11,917 nucleotides of DNA from Dehalococcoidia bacterium. GTDB lineage: Bacteria; Chloroflexota; Dehalococcoidia; UBA2979. The DNA is taken from the NCBI GenBank assembly GCA_009692725.1, contig SHYP01000022.1, forward strand, positions 1-11,917, given 5' to 3'. Positions 1-10,150 of the stretch are shown one piece after another. The notes below the pieces were generated by a model. It saw only the letters and a program-made list of their open reading frames with translations. It ran no database searches and was not told the origin of the DNA. Position 1 is the first letter of the stretch, and each line of letters begins with the position of its first letter. Made by a program: the position numbers and the translations under genes.

Positions 1-230
<230 letters not shown>

Positions 231-428
231 ATACTCGTCAGACATCTTCGCTCGTTCGCACTCCCGGACGCGGCCACGCTGTGTTCAATGCTCGCGCAAT
301 ATTCTGTCTGCAGGTGCGTCTCGCCGAGGCGCGCGCCACCCCGAGGGGCAACCCCCGCGCTGGCCGCGCACCGGCAGCTGTGTGACAATGGTCGAGTACG
401 CTGCAGCGGCAGCGAAGTCGGATAGCGG
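231..428 (+). other. 23S to tRNA-fMet spacer
   Basis: This spacer of about 200 bp lies between the 23S 3' end and the initiator tRNA. I see no gene and no 5S rRNA in it. A CAGACA/TGTCTG inverted repeat (239-244 with 305-310) brackets about 60 bases just after the 23S end. It could contribute to a processing structure but is short enough to be chance. A small GGGG-CAA-CCCC hairpin lies near 353-363. No convincing sigma-70 type promoter precedes the tRNA, so the tRNA is most simply read as co-transcribed with 23S. Confidence 0.6.
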
Positions 429-503
<75 letters not shown>

Positions 504-510
504 AGCAACG

Positions 511-538
511 AACGAGGGCGGCGCAAGCCGCCCTCGTT
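511..538 (+). terminator. Intrinsic terminator after tRNA-fMet
   Basis: A perfect 12-bp stem (AACGAGGGCGGC, 511-522, with GCCGCCCTCGTT, 527-538) is closed by a GCAA tetraloop and followed by the T-rich tail GTTTGT. It starts 8 bases after the tRNA CCA. It should end the 23S-tRNA transcript here, which implies that the 5S gene 1.15 kb further on needs its own promoter. Confidence 0.88.
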
Positions 539-606
539 GTTTGTATCGCAATGCGTTGCGCCACTCGGGGCAGGACGCGGGCAGCGACCGCCGCCTTGAC
601 GCCGCG

Positions 607-1650
607 CTACGCACGTACCCCCTCGAACACCGACGGACTCGAGGCTGCCGGCAGCGCCGCCGCCAGCCGGAAGCCGGCCGCCGGAAGGAGCGCCTCGAAT
701 TCTCCGCGCGTGCGCTCGCGGCCCCCTGGGAACACCAGCATGTTCAGTTCAGAGAACTTCACCGTCGCCCCTTGGTTGGGCGGCGCCAGCTCCCGCTCCA
801 CCACCAGCACGCGCCCATCGGCCGCCATTGCGGCCCGGCACCGCCGCAGGATGGCCGACGCTGCTGCATTATCCCAGTCGTGATCACCGCCTCCAGAACG
901 TAGACGTCGACGGCACCCGGCACCGCGTCGAAGAAGCTCCCGCCACCACCTCACAACGGTCTTGCACGCCGGCTCGCTCCAGCACGTCGCGCGCCGTTGC
1001 GACCACGTGCGGGAGGTCGAACAACACCCTGCGCACCACGCGGTGAGCGGCGAGGATCGCCGACAGCAACGCGCCGTCGTCGCCACCCACGTCCGTCACC
1101 GAGCTCAACCGCCCGAAGTCGTACGCCTCCGCGCCGTGCGCGACTTGCGGAGCGCTCATCGTGTCGCTCATCGCGGGATTGAATACCTCGTTCTCCTGGG
1201 GATGCTGGCGCCGGTAATCTCACGATGACACGCCGTGCAGGTGCCGGAAGCCGCTTTCGCCGGTACGCACGCTGTGCAGCAGCTGCGCCCACACGTCCCA
1301 GTAAAACGGTCGCGCGATGAATGCCGCCCAGCCTGCGAGCGACGCCGGCGCATCCGAGCGCAGCTGGTCGCTGAGCGGCGTCAGCCCGAGCTGGGCACCG
1401 GCGCGCTCCCTCGAACACGCCTACGCTGGGCAGGGCGTGCAACAGCCGGTACAGGAAGCCGGCGTCCGTCGCCGTCGCCTCGGCCAGCTCGTCGCAGTTG
1501 CGCTCGCCGTTCGCCAGCAGATCGGCGATGCCGAGCGTCGCTGCGACGTGGATCGCCCGCGACCCCTGGTACCCGTTGACGAGCTGTTGCAGGCGGTCCC
1601 GCGAGTCTGCTGTGGCCTCAGTGCCCGGTTGCGTTCGAGCCCTCCTTCAT
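607..1650 (-). pseudogene. Degenerate SAM-dependent O-methyltransferase (hydroxyneurosporene methyltransferase-like)
   Basis: This is the wreck of a gene of about 345 codons. Pieced together across frames, it shows an N-terminal winged-helix dimerisation domain (near 1610-1410: RLQQLVNGYQGSRAIHVAAT, then GIADLLANGE), a middle segment (WAAFIARPFYWDVWAQLLHS), the SAM-binding motif DVGGDDG, the FDLPHVVATA segment, HDWDN with the family's catalytic-type His, and a C-terminal end at TAG 607-609. These match the acetylserotonin/hydroxyneurosporene-type O-methyltransferases. Lesions are a frameshift near 1620, a frameshift between 1394 and 1411, a TGA stop at 1222-1220 where the family usually has Trp, and apparent one-base losses near 940 and near 883. 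The probable original start is ATG 1650. The length matches an intact family member, so decay came by point lesions and not by truncation. It lies antisense between tRNA-fMet and 5S. Its substrate cannot be inferred. Confidence 0.85.
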
Positions 1651-1679
1651 TTGCGCGCGCCACAAAGCTGCGCGATACT
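1651..1679 (+). promoter_or_regulatory. Probable dedicated promoter of the 5S rRNA gene
   Basis: A -35-like TTGCGC (1651-1656) is separated by exactly 17 bp from a -10-like GATACT (1674-1679). The -10 ends five bases before the first base of the 5S rRNA, so the predicted start of transcription coincides with the 5S 5' end at about 1685. The hexamers are imperfect (3 of 6 and 4 of 6 matches to the E. coli consensus), but the geometry is right. It directly abuts the candidate start codon of the antisense methyltransferase pseudogene. Confidence 0.6.
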
Positions 1680-1684
1680 GGCGA

Positions 1685-1803
1685 CCTTGGTGGTTAGAGC
1701 GCGGTGGCCCCACCCGTTCTCATCCCGAACACGGAAGTGAAACGCCGCAGCGCCGACGATACTCCCCGGGCAACCGGGCGTGGAAAATAGGCCACCGCCA
1801 GGG
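1685..1803 (+). rRNA. rrf: 5S ribosomal RNA
   Basis: A complete 119-nt 5S rRNA. The 5' strand CCTTGGTGG (1685-1693) pairs with CCGCCAGGG (1795-1803) to close helix I over 9 bp, including two G-U pairs. The loop region with CCCGTTCTCATCCCGAACACGG and the GGAAGTGAAACG segment are strongly conserved 5S landmarks, as are the GAT-ACT and TGGAAAATAGG motifs of the D/E arms. It is on the same strand as the 23S gene but about 1.45 kb away. A strong terminator and an antisense pseudogene lie between them. A promoter-like element sits immediately upstream and a long hairpin immediately downstream, so it reads as a free-standing transcription unit. Confidence 0.96.
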
Positions 1804-1809
1804 CTATGT

Positions 1810-1877
1810 GAGCCACCCCGCCCGCCTTCCCCTCGTCCCGTGCACACGGCGCGAGGGGGAAGCAGGCGGGGTGGCTC
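1810..1877 (+). terminator. Long GC-rich hairpin after 5S (terminator or processing structure)
   Basis: A near-perfect inverted repeat. GAGCCACCCCGCC (1810-1822) pairs with GGCGGGGTGGCTC (1865-1877) over 13 bp. Inside it, CTTCCCCTCG (1826-1835) pairs with CGAGGGGGAAG with a single bulged G, and the apical loop holds a further CCGTG-CA-CACGG mini-hairpin (1838-1849). It begins seven bases after the 5S 3' end. There is no T tract on the plus strand, so factor-independent termination is not certain. It could also act as an RNase-processed 3' structure or a DNA cruciform. It separates the 5S unit from rpsA. Confidence 0.65.
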
Positions 1878-1937
1878 GCTTCCTGCACCAACCGCATGCA
1901 CGCTGACCGCCCGCAGTGCGTCGCCGTGGATGCGGCG

Positions 1938-1946
1938 TGATATGAT
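1938..1946 (+). promoter_or_regulatory. Extended -10 promoter of rpsA
   Basis: TGA followed directly by TATGAT (1941-1946) gives the TGn-TATAAT extended -10 arrangement with five of six -10 matches, standing out in a very GC-rich background. I see no good -35 element 16-18 bp upstream, as is usual for extended -10 promoters. A start near 1953 would give a leader of about 60 nt to the rpsA start codon. Confidence 0.6.
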
Positions 1947-2016
1947 GCCCGCCGCTCGCGCTCTGCACTGCACAGGCGGCCGCGGGCAATCCTTTTCCGG
2001 AGGCAATGCGCAGGTG

Positions 2017-3576
2017 ATGGACACGTCGACCGACCCGAACGCAGAAATCATGGACATGGCCGCGCTGCTCGATGCAGGCGGCATGCCAGAGCCCCGCTCG
2101 CTGCGCCGCGGCGAAGTCGTCGAGGGCATCGTCATGGCGCACGAGCGCGAAGGCGTCCTCGTCGACCTGGTCGACATCGGCTCCAAGTCCGAAGGCATCA
2201 TCCCCACAAGCGAAATGCACTCGCTCGGCTCCGACCCCGGCTCCCACCTGCGCGTCGGCGAGCAAGTGCTCGTCTACGTCGTGCAGCCGGAAACCAGCGA
2301 GGGCCGCGTGCTGCTCTCCGTAGACCGCGCGCGCGGCGAACAAGGCTGGCGCGTGCTGCAGCAGCGCTTCGACGACGGCGAGATCTTCGAGGCCGAGGTC
2401 ACCGGCTACAACAAGGGCGGCCTGCTCGCCAACGTCGAGGGCGTCAACACCTTCATCCCCATGTCGCAGGTCGTCGGCGCGAAACCCGGCTCTGAAGGCA
2501 CCGCCGCGCTGTCCGACCAGGTCGGCCGCAAGCTGCGCCTGAAGGTCATCGAGATCAACCGCCGCCGCAACCGCGCCATCCTCTCCGAGCGCGCCGCGCT
2601 GCAAGAGTGGCGCACCGAGCAAAAGGAACGCCTGCTCGACGAGCTGCACGAGGGCGAGATCCGCGACGGCCGCGTCACCTCGATCCGCAACTTCGGCGTG
2701 TTCGTCGACCTTGGCGGCGCCGACGGCCTCGCGCACCTCTCCGAGCTCTCCTGGGACCGCAACATCAACCCGGAGGAGCGCTTCCACATCGGCGACGAGG
2801 TCAAGGTCTACGTGATGAAGGTAGACCAGGAGAATAAGAAGATCGCGCTGTCGATCCGCCGCGCCGCGCCCGAGCAGTGGCAGGACCTCATCGCGCGCTA
2901 CGCCGTGGGCGACGTCGTGCCCGGCGTCGTCACCAAGCTCGTCGCCTTCGGCGCGTTCACGCGATTGCCCGGACCGGTCGAAGGCCTCGTGCACGTCTCG
3001 GAGCTCGTCGACCGCCGCATCACGCACCCCCAGGAAGTCGTCGAAGAGGGCGACCTCATCCCGCTCAAGATCGTGCGCATCGAGCATGACCGCCATCGCC
3101 TCGGCCTCTCCCTGCGCGAGGCGCGCTCCGAGGCCGAGGACCGCGGCTGGCGCTTCGACGACCTCGGCCACGTGCTCGCCATCCCGCCCGAGGCCGCCGA
3201 GGCCTTCCCGGACGAGGCGCGCATCCTCGATGCTCGCCTCGTCGCCCGCGCCGACGAAGCGTCGCGCCGTGGCCCCGCGTCGCGCGGCGACGAGCACGGC
3301 GGCGGCGACCAGCAGCGCGAACGCGAGCGTGAGCGCGAGGAAGCCCCTCCGATAACGGCGATGGCCGCCGCCATGCAGCAGGCTCAGGAGCGCGCCCAGG
3401 GCAGCGAGGACACCGCCGCTGAGGCGCCCGTCGCCGAGCTGCCCGTTGCCGAGACGCCCATTGCCGAGGCCGTCGTCGTCGAGGCCGTCGTTGCCGAGAC
3501 GCCCGTTGCCGAGACGCCCGTTGCTGAGGCCCCCGTTGCCGCGGAGACTGCCACCGAGGCGCCCGTCACCGAGTAA
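2017..3576 (+). CDS. rpsA: Ribosomal protein S1 (four S1 domains, acidic repeat tail)
   Basis: An RNA-binding S1 family protein of 519 residues that helps the 30S subunit engage mRNA. Four S1 (OB-fold) repeats are visible at about residues 32-105, 120-197, 212-285 and 297-369. The third is the most canonical, with DGRVTSIRNFGVFVDLGG, GLAHLSELSW and KIALSIR. The C-terminal 150 residues are low complexity: an Arg/Glu run, then about ten EAPVA/ETPVA-type pentads (469-519) rich in Glu. The start is ATG 2017; GTG 2014 is equally possible because GGAGG at 1999-2003 is 13 and 10 bases away respectively. A longer reading from ATG 1780 is rejected because it runs through 5S rRNA and the long hairpin. 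It has its own extended -10 promoter. Four-domain S1 is usual outside Proteobacteria, which have six. Confidence 0.93.
   Translation: MDTSTDPNAEIMDMAALLDAGGMPEPRSLRRGEVVEGIVMAHEREGVLVDLVDIGSKSEGIIPTSEMHSLGSDPGSHLRVGEQVLVYVVQPETSEGRVLLSVDRARGEQGWRVLQQRFDDGEIFEAEVTGYNKGGLLANVEGVNTFIPMSQVVGAKPGSEGTAALSDQVGRKLRLKVIEINRRRNRAILSERAALQEWRTEQKERLLDELHEGEIRDGRVTSIRNFGVFVDLGGADGLAHLSELSWDRNINPEERFHIGDEVKVYVMKVDQENKKIALSIRRAAPEQWQDLIARYAVGDVVPGVVTKLVAFGAFTRLPGPVEGLVHVSELVDRRITHPQEVVEEGDLIPLKIVRIEHDRHRLGLSLREARSEAEDRGWRFDDLGHVLAIPPEAAEAFPDEARILDARLVARADEASRRGPASRGDEHGGGDQQREREREREEAPPITAMAAAMQQAQERAQGSEDTAAEAPVAELPVAETPIAEAVVVEAVVAETPVAETPVAEAPVAAETATEAPVTE
3421..3573 (+). repeat. Tandem 15-bp repeat encoding EAPVA-type pentads in S1
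   Basis: About ten degenerate copies of a 15-base unit resembling GAGACGCCCGTTGCC encode the last 51 residues of S1 as ETPVA, EAPVA, ELPVA and similar pentads. Two adjacent copies near 3496-3525 are almost identical. The period equals five codons, so gain or loss of copies keeps the frame. Confidence 0.85.
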
Positions 3577-3840
3577 CGCGCACTACGCGTACGGTCGCCC
3601 GGTCCCGGGCGCCGGGTCGGCTGCGAGCTCACACGCGGCTTTGCCACGTCATCGGTGCACGCTCGGACCCGGCCTCACCTTCCCCGGGGGGCGCATACGG
3701 GATTCCCTAAGGGCCGCAGGCGCCCTGTTTGACGACAATGAGCACAGTCGCTGCGACCCCGATCGAGGGCTGTGGGCGTTTACTCGCCCGCTCTAAGGCC
3801 CTGTGTTAGCCTTGATCTCGCAGGACGGACGGAGTCTCAC
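3577..3840 (+). other. rpsA to clpC intergenic region
   Basis: 264 bp without a supportable gene. Several short GC palindromes follow rpsA (around 3598-3616), but none has a T tract, so I cannot call a terminator. A TTGACG hexamer near 3729 resembles a -35 box but lacks a matching -10 at the right distance. TAGCCT at 3807-3812 fits the TAnnnT -10 pattern of high-GC bacteria and would start transcription just before the clpC ribosome binding site. I see no CIRCE or HAIR-type heat-shock operator. Confidence 0.4.
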
Positions 3841-6345
<2,505 letters not shown>

Positions 6346-6369
6346 CGCGGCGCATCGAGTCGAATCACA

Positions 6370-6397
6370 CAGAGGGGCCGCGCAAGCGGCTCCTCTG
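6370..6397 (+). terminator. Hairpin terminator between clpC and rodA
   Basis: A 12-bp stem (CAGAGGGGCCGC, 6370-6381, with GCGGCTCCTCTG, 6386-6397, one G-U pair) is closed by GCAA. It is followed on the plus strand only by GTCGTTC, a weak T tail. It lies 24 bases after the clpC stop and between two convergent genes, so it may serve clpC mainly, and possibly read-through from rodA. It has the same GCAA loop and stem length as the terminator at 511-538. Confidence 0.75.
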
Positions 6398-6621
6398 GTC
6401 GTTCAACCACGCGGTTCGTGCGGGAACGGGGCGGCGTCGTGCAAACCGACCGGCGCGGCGCGTCAGCCGTCCGCGCGGGCGCGCCTCGGCGCTACGCGTT
6501 CGTCGCCGGCGTCGCGTGGACGTACGTCGAGCGCGAGGTCGACATCCGGCTGCGCCTGCGCGCGTAGCCTCAGCGCAGCATTTCGGTCCGCGTCGACGGT
6601 TGCGCGCGCCCACGCCGACGC
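6398..6621. other. Intergenic region at the clpC/rodA convergence
   Basis: About 225 bp between the terminator and the rodA stop codon. The only candidate gene is a short plus-strand reading frame, GTG 6439 to TAG 6567 (42 codons). It has almost exclusively G or C at third positions and a product with a YAFVAGVAWTYVEREVD segment. It lacks a clear homologue that I recognise and lies after a terminator, so I do not call it as a gene. Confidence 0.4.
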
Positions 6622-7767
6622 TCAGCGCCAGCGTTCGCCCGTCGTTGGCGGGCGCTGTGCCGCGACGCTCTGCAGCATGCCCACCGCGAGCAACATCGCC
6701 ACGAGCGCGGAGCCGCCCTGTGACACGAACGGCAGCGGCACGCCCGTCGCCGGGAACAGCCGCAGGTTCACCGCCACGTTGAGCGCCGCCTGCGCGAGCA
6801 CCATCGCGCTCAGCCCCGCCCCCAGCAGCCGCGGGAACGCGTCCGGCGCCTGGCGCGCTGTGCGCAGCCCGCGCAGCACCACCGTCGCCAGCAGCACGAG
6901 CACCGCGGCGCCGCCCACGAGCCCCAGCTCCGCGCCGAGGAAGCCGAACATGAAGTCGCTCGCTCGCGCCGCCACCGCGTCCAGGTGCGTGTCCGCGCCG
7001 CTGAACAGCCCGTGCCCGAACGGCCCCGCCGTCCCCAGCGCAAGCTCCACCTGGCGCAGGTTGAAGCCGCTGCCCAGCGGATCGCGATCGGCGTCCAGGA
7101 ACACCGCCAGCCGCTCGCGCTGGTAGTCCGGCACCGCCGTCGCGAACAGCAGCGGCCCCAGCGCGAGCGCCGCCAGCGCGCCCCCGCCCAGCACGCGCCA
7201 CGGCACCCCCCACACCACGAGCATCGCGACCCATGTCGCCGCCAGCACCAGCAGCGTGCCGAGGTCCGGCTGCAGCGCGACTAGCCCCAGCGGCAACGCC
7301 GCGATCGCCGCGCTCACCAGCACCGCGCGCGCGTCCGGCCGCCGGCCTGTCGCGTACGCGGCCAGCGCCAGCACTAGCGCGAGCTTTGCGAACTCGGACG
7401 GCTGCACGGAGAGCCCGCCCGCGCCCAGCCAGCGCCGCGCCCCGTGCTCGCGCACCCCGGCCACCAGCACCACCGCAAGCAGCAGCGCCGCCAGCACGTA
7501 GCACGCCGCTGACCAGCGCGCGAACGAGCGCGCATCGACGCGCGCCGCGGCCAGCATCGCGAGCGCACCGAGCGCCGCGTACGCGCCCTGTCGCGCCGCC
7601 GCCGGCGCGACCCGCGCATCCGGCGCGTCGGCGTGCGTCGCCGAGTGAATCAGCAGCAGTCCCGCGCCGACGAGCAGCAGCACCGCCAGCCACAGCCAGC
7701 CGTCCGTGCGGCGCAGCGGCCACGCGCCCTGTCGTCGAACGACGTGCCAGCGCGCGCTGCGCATCAT
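6622..7767 (-). CDS. rodA: RodA, SEDS-family peptidoglycan glycosyltransferase
   Basis: An integral membrane protein of 381 residues that polymerises lipid II into glycan strands for lateral wall growth, partnered with PBP2. About ten hydrophobic segments are visible. SEDS signatures: RRWLG...LSVQPSEFAKLALV (111-132), QPDLGTLLV (166-174), PLGSGFNLRQVELALGTAGPFGHGL (spanning 230-254), ASDFMFGFLGAELG (269-282; D271 aligns with the catalytic Asp of the usual HTDF motif) and PLPFVSQGGSALV (344-356). The start ATG 7767 overlaps the mrdA stop as ATGA; a second ATG follows at once (7764). It is the last gene of the mreC-mreD-mrdA-rodA operon. RodA fits better than FtsW because of the PBP2/mreCD context. 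The residues before Asp271 (AS in place of HT) depart from the common motif. Confidence 0.92.
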   Translation of the reverse strand: MMRSARWHVVRRQGAWPLRRTDGWLWLAVLLLVGAGLLLIHSATHADAPDARVAPAAARQGAYAALGALAMLAAARVDARSFARWSAACYVLAALLLAVVLVAGVREHGARRWLGAGGLSVQPSEFAKLALVLALAAYATGRRPDARAVLVSAAIAALPLGLVALQPDLGTLLVLAATWVAMLVVWGVPWRVLGGGALAALALGPLLFATAVPDYQRERLAVFLDADRDPLGSGFNLRQVELALGTAGPFGHGLFSGADTHLDAVAARASDFMFGFLGAELGLVGGAAVLVLLATVVLRGLRTARQAPDAFPRLLGAGLSAMVLAQAALNVAVNLRLFPATGVPLPFVSQGGSALVAMLLAVGMLQSVAAQRPPTTGERWR

Positions 7768-9659
7768 CGCGCGCTCGCCGCCACCGCCGGCGCGACGGCG
7801 CGTGCCGCCCACGCCTCCAGGATGCGCCGCGCCACCGGCGCCGCGTGGATCGCGCCCGTGCCGTGCTCGAGATAGACGACGACGGCGACCTCCGGCCGCT
7901 CGTACGGCGCGAACGCCACGTACCACGCGTGCGCATCGTACGAGCCGTCCGGGCGGCGCGTGCCGAACTCCGCCGTGCCCGTCTTCCCGCCGATCGTGAG
8001 CTGCCCCGGCTTGCCCTCCGTCGCCGTGCCGCCCGCGCTGGCCGCGGCGAGCATGCCCGCGCGCACCGTGGCGAGGTGCTCCTCCGCCACTGGCACGCGC
8101 CCGCGCGACGTCGCGGGCCGCGCGCGCTCGACGCCGCCCTCGCGCAGCGCGCGCGCCACGCGTGGCGTCACGCGCTCCCCACCGTTCGCAATCGCGGCGA
8201 TCGCCACCGCCATCTGCAGGGGTGTCGCCGTGAAGTAGCCCTGCCCGATGCCGAACGTGTACGTGTCGCCCAGCACCCACGCCTGCCCGAACGTGCGCTG
8301 CTTCCACGCGTCGTCTGGCACGAGCCCCGCCGCCTCGCCCGGGAGGTCCAGCCCCGTGCGCTCGCCGAAGCCGAACGCGCGCGTGTAGCGCGCGAGCCGC
8401 TCCTCGCCCAGCCCCGCGAACGTCGCGTGCCCCGCCTCGTCGTAGCCGCCCGCGAGCAGGTAGAAGTACACGTCCGACGAGCGCGCGAGCCCGCCCGCGA
8501 AGTCGAGCGTCCCGTGCGCGGCCCAGTCGCGAAACACGTACTGCACGCCCGGCCGGTAGCGGTCCTGCACCGTGATCGCGCCGTTGCTCGTGATCAACGT
8601 GCGCGCCGTCGCGACGCCCTCCTGCAGCGCCGCCGCGCCGACGACCGGCTTGAAGATCGAGCCCGGCGCGTGCACCTCCATGTACGCGCGATGCAGCAGC
8701 GGCCGCGCCGGATCGCTGAGCAGCCGCTCCACGCCCAGCGGCTCCGCGACGGCGAGCGTGTTGACGTCGTAGCCCGGCAGCGAGGCGAGCGCCAGCAGGT
8801 CGCCGTTGCGCACGTCCATCACCAGCGCCGCTCCCGCCGCCGCGGCCACGCCGCCGCTCGCATCGCGGCCGTCGCGCGGCAGCCCCGCCGCGATGCCGTC
8901 GCGCAGCGCCGCCGTCGCGGCCTCCTGCAGCCGCACGTCGAGCGCGAGCACGAGCTCCGCGCCGGGCTGTGGCGCCACGCTGCGCGCGCGCGCGAGCGCC
9001 GCCGCGGACAGGTCGGCGGCGATCAGGCGCGTGCCCGCCACGCCGCGCAGCGCGCGCTCGTAGACCAGCTCCACGCCCGCCTGCCCGACGATCGCGTTGA
9101 GCGGGTAGTCCGCGCGCGCGTACTCGGCAGCGTCCTGCTCCGCGATCGGCCCGGTGTAGCCCAGCACATGCGCCAGTAGCTCGCCGTGCTCGTAGACGCG
9201 CGCGGGGGCCGCCTCGACGTGCACACCCGCGAGGCCCGCGAACGCCGCGCGCAGCGCGATCGCGCGTTCGAGCGACACGCCGTCGACGACCGTTACCGCG
9301 ACGAACGGGTCGACCGAGCGCTCGCCGGCGCTCACCGCCCGTTCGATCGTCGCGTACGGCGTCCCCGCGAAGCGCTCCACGCGCAGCAGCGCGTCGCGGC
9401 GCGCGGCGGCATCGCTGGACAGCTCGCCGGGCACCAGCTGCACCGAGAACCGCGGCTGGTTGCGCGCGACCACGACGCCGTTGCGATCGACGATCACGCC
9501 GCGCGCCGGTGCCAGCGTGAACGTGCGCAGCTGGCGCGCCACCAGCGCCTGCTCGTAGCGGCCGCCGGAGAACAGCTGCACGTGCGCGAGCTGCAGCGCG
9601 GGCAGCGCGAACAGCGCGAGCGCAGCCAGCTGCAGCACCCGCAGCCGCGCGTCGCTCAT
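7764..9659 (-). CDS. mrdA: Penicillin-binding protein 2 (class B, elongasome transpeptidase)
   Basis: A 631-residue peptidoglycan DD-transpeptidase, close to the 633 residues of E. coli PBP2. It has one N-terminal membrane anchor (about 5-25) and a dimerisation/pedestal domain (PARGVIVDRNGVVVA, ... GYTGPI, IVGQAGVELVYERALRG). The transpeptidase domain carries the three active-site motifs: SIFK with catalytic S334 and K337, SSD (394-396, the SxD form used by PBP2 in place of SxN) and KTGT (K559). The start ATG 9659 overlaps the mreD stop (ATGA), and its own stop overlaps the rodA start in the same way. Context with mreCD and rodA assigns it to side-wall elongation and not to division (FtsI). 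The sequence is extremely Ala/Arg-rich, in line with the base composition. Confidence 0.95.
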   Translation of the reverse strand: MSDARLRVLQLAALALFALPALQLAHVQLFSGGRYEQALVARQLRTFTLAPARGVIVDRNGVVVARNQPRFSVQLVPGELSSDAAARRDALLRVERFAGTPYATIERAVSAGERSVDPFVAVTVVDGVSLERAIALRAAFAGLAGVHVEAAPARVYEHGELLAHVLGYTGPIAEQDAAEYARADYPLNAIVGQAGVELVYERALRGVAGTRLIAADLSAAALARARSVAPQPGAELVLALDVRLQEAATAALRDGIAAGLPRDGRDASGGVAAAAGAALVMDVRNGDLLALASLPGYDVNTLAVAEPLGVERLLSDPARPLLHRAYMEVHAPGSIFKPVVGAAALQEGVATARTLITSNGAITVQDRYRPGVQYVFRDWAAHGTLDFAGGLARSSDVYFYLLAGGYDEAGHATFAGLGEERLARYTRAFGFGERTGLDLPGEAAGLVPDDAWKQRTFGQAWVLGDTYTFGIGQGYFTATPLQMAVAIAAIANGGERVTPRVARALREGGVERARPATSRGRVPVAEEHLATVRAGMLAAASAGGTATEGKPGQLTIGGKTGTAEFGTRRPDGSYDAHAWYVAFAPYERPEVAVVVYLEHGTGAIHAAPVARRILEAWAARAVAPAVAASAR

Positions 9660-10150
9660 GCGAACAGGCTCCGCGGCCGCTCCCGCCACGGCCACAGCGC
9701 CAGTCCGAGCACGAACGCGACAGCCGCTGTCGTCGCGGCCACCGGCAGCAGCACGTCCGCGCCCAGCAGCAGCTCGCGCCAGCGCCCCGCTGCGAGCAGC
9801 AGCACGGCGAGGTACGCCGCGCCGCCTCCCGCGCCTGCGAGCGCCGCCCGCAGCACGCGATGCCCCACGCGCGGCTGCGGCAGCAGCGCGAGCGCCACCG
9901 TCGGCAGCAGCGCCAGCACGAACCAGCCCGTGCGTTCCGCCGAGAGCACGCCGAGCGGTAGCGCCGCGCACACCGCGGCAGCCGGCGTCTCGCCGGGCGC
10001 GCGCACCGCCGCCCACGCCGCCAGCAACGCGACCGGCAGCGCGGGCGCGAGCTCCACGTCGAGCGCGAGCGCACCCGGCAGCACCGCCTGCGCGAGCGCC
10101 GCCGCGAACGCGAGTGCCGCCACGGCAGCACCCGGCAGCGCGCGGCTCAT
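9656..10150 (-). CDS. mreD: Rod shape-determining protein MreD
   Basis: A 164-residue polytopic membrane protein of the elongasome with about five hydrophobic segments. It is rich in Ala, Leu and Val, with few conserved residues, as is normal for MreD, so the call rests on size, topology and position between mreC and mrdA. The start ATG 10150 overlaps the mreC stop TGA (ATGA), and the stop TGA 9658-9656 overlaps the mrdA start. A much longer open frame continues upstream through mreC but is an antisense-free shadow made possible by high GC. MreD helps anchor the MreC/PBP2/RodA complex in the membrane. Confidence 0.85.
   Translation of the reverse strand: MSRALPGAAVAALAFAAALAQAVLPGALALDVELAPALPVALLAAWAAVRAPGETPAAAVCAALPLGVLSAERTGWFVLALLPTVALALLPQPRVGHRVLRAALAGAGGGAAYLAVLLLAAGRWRELLLGADVLLPVAATTAAVAFVLGLALWPWRERPRSLFA

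Noticed and set aside
1780..2016. Extended N-terminus for S1 starting at ATG 1780
   Set aside because: It would be translated from the 5S rRNA and the long hairpin and crosses the probable rpsA promoter. The ribosome binding site at 1999-2003 supports a start at 2014 or 2017.
1804..3297. 497-codon open frame on the minus strand
   Set aside because: Antisense to rpsA, whose S1 domains are unmistakable; no motif or ribosome binding site supports the reverse frame.
3421..3573. CRISPR-like short direct repeats
   Set aside because: The repeats are contiguous 15-bp units in frame within rpsA, with no spacers.
3598..3616. GC palindromes as an rpsA terminator
   Set aside because: Stems are only about 5-6 bp and no T tract follows.
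3729..3757. TTGACG as the -35 box of a clpC promoter
   Set aside because: No -10-like hexamer occurs 16-19 bp downstream.
7233..9179. 648-codon plus-strand open frame
   Set aside because: Antisense to mrdA and rodA; Arg/Ala/Pro-rich with no recognisable domain, explained by GC content.
7768..10131. Long minus-strand open frame upstream of and continuous with rodA
   Set aside because: It overlaps mrdA and mreD in another frame and is mainly Arg/Ala/Gly. Only the part from ATG 7767 on carries RodA motifs.
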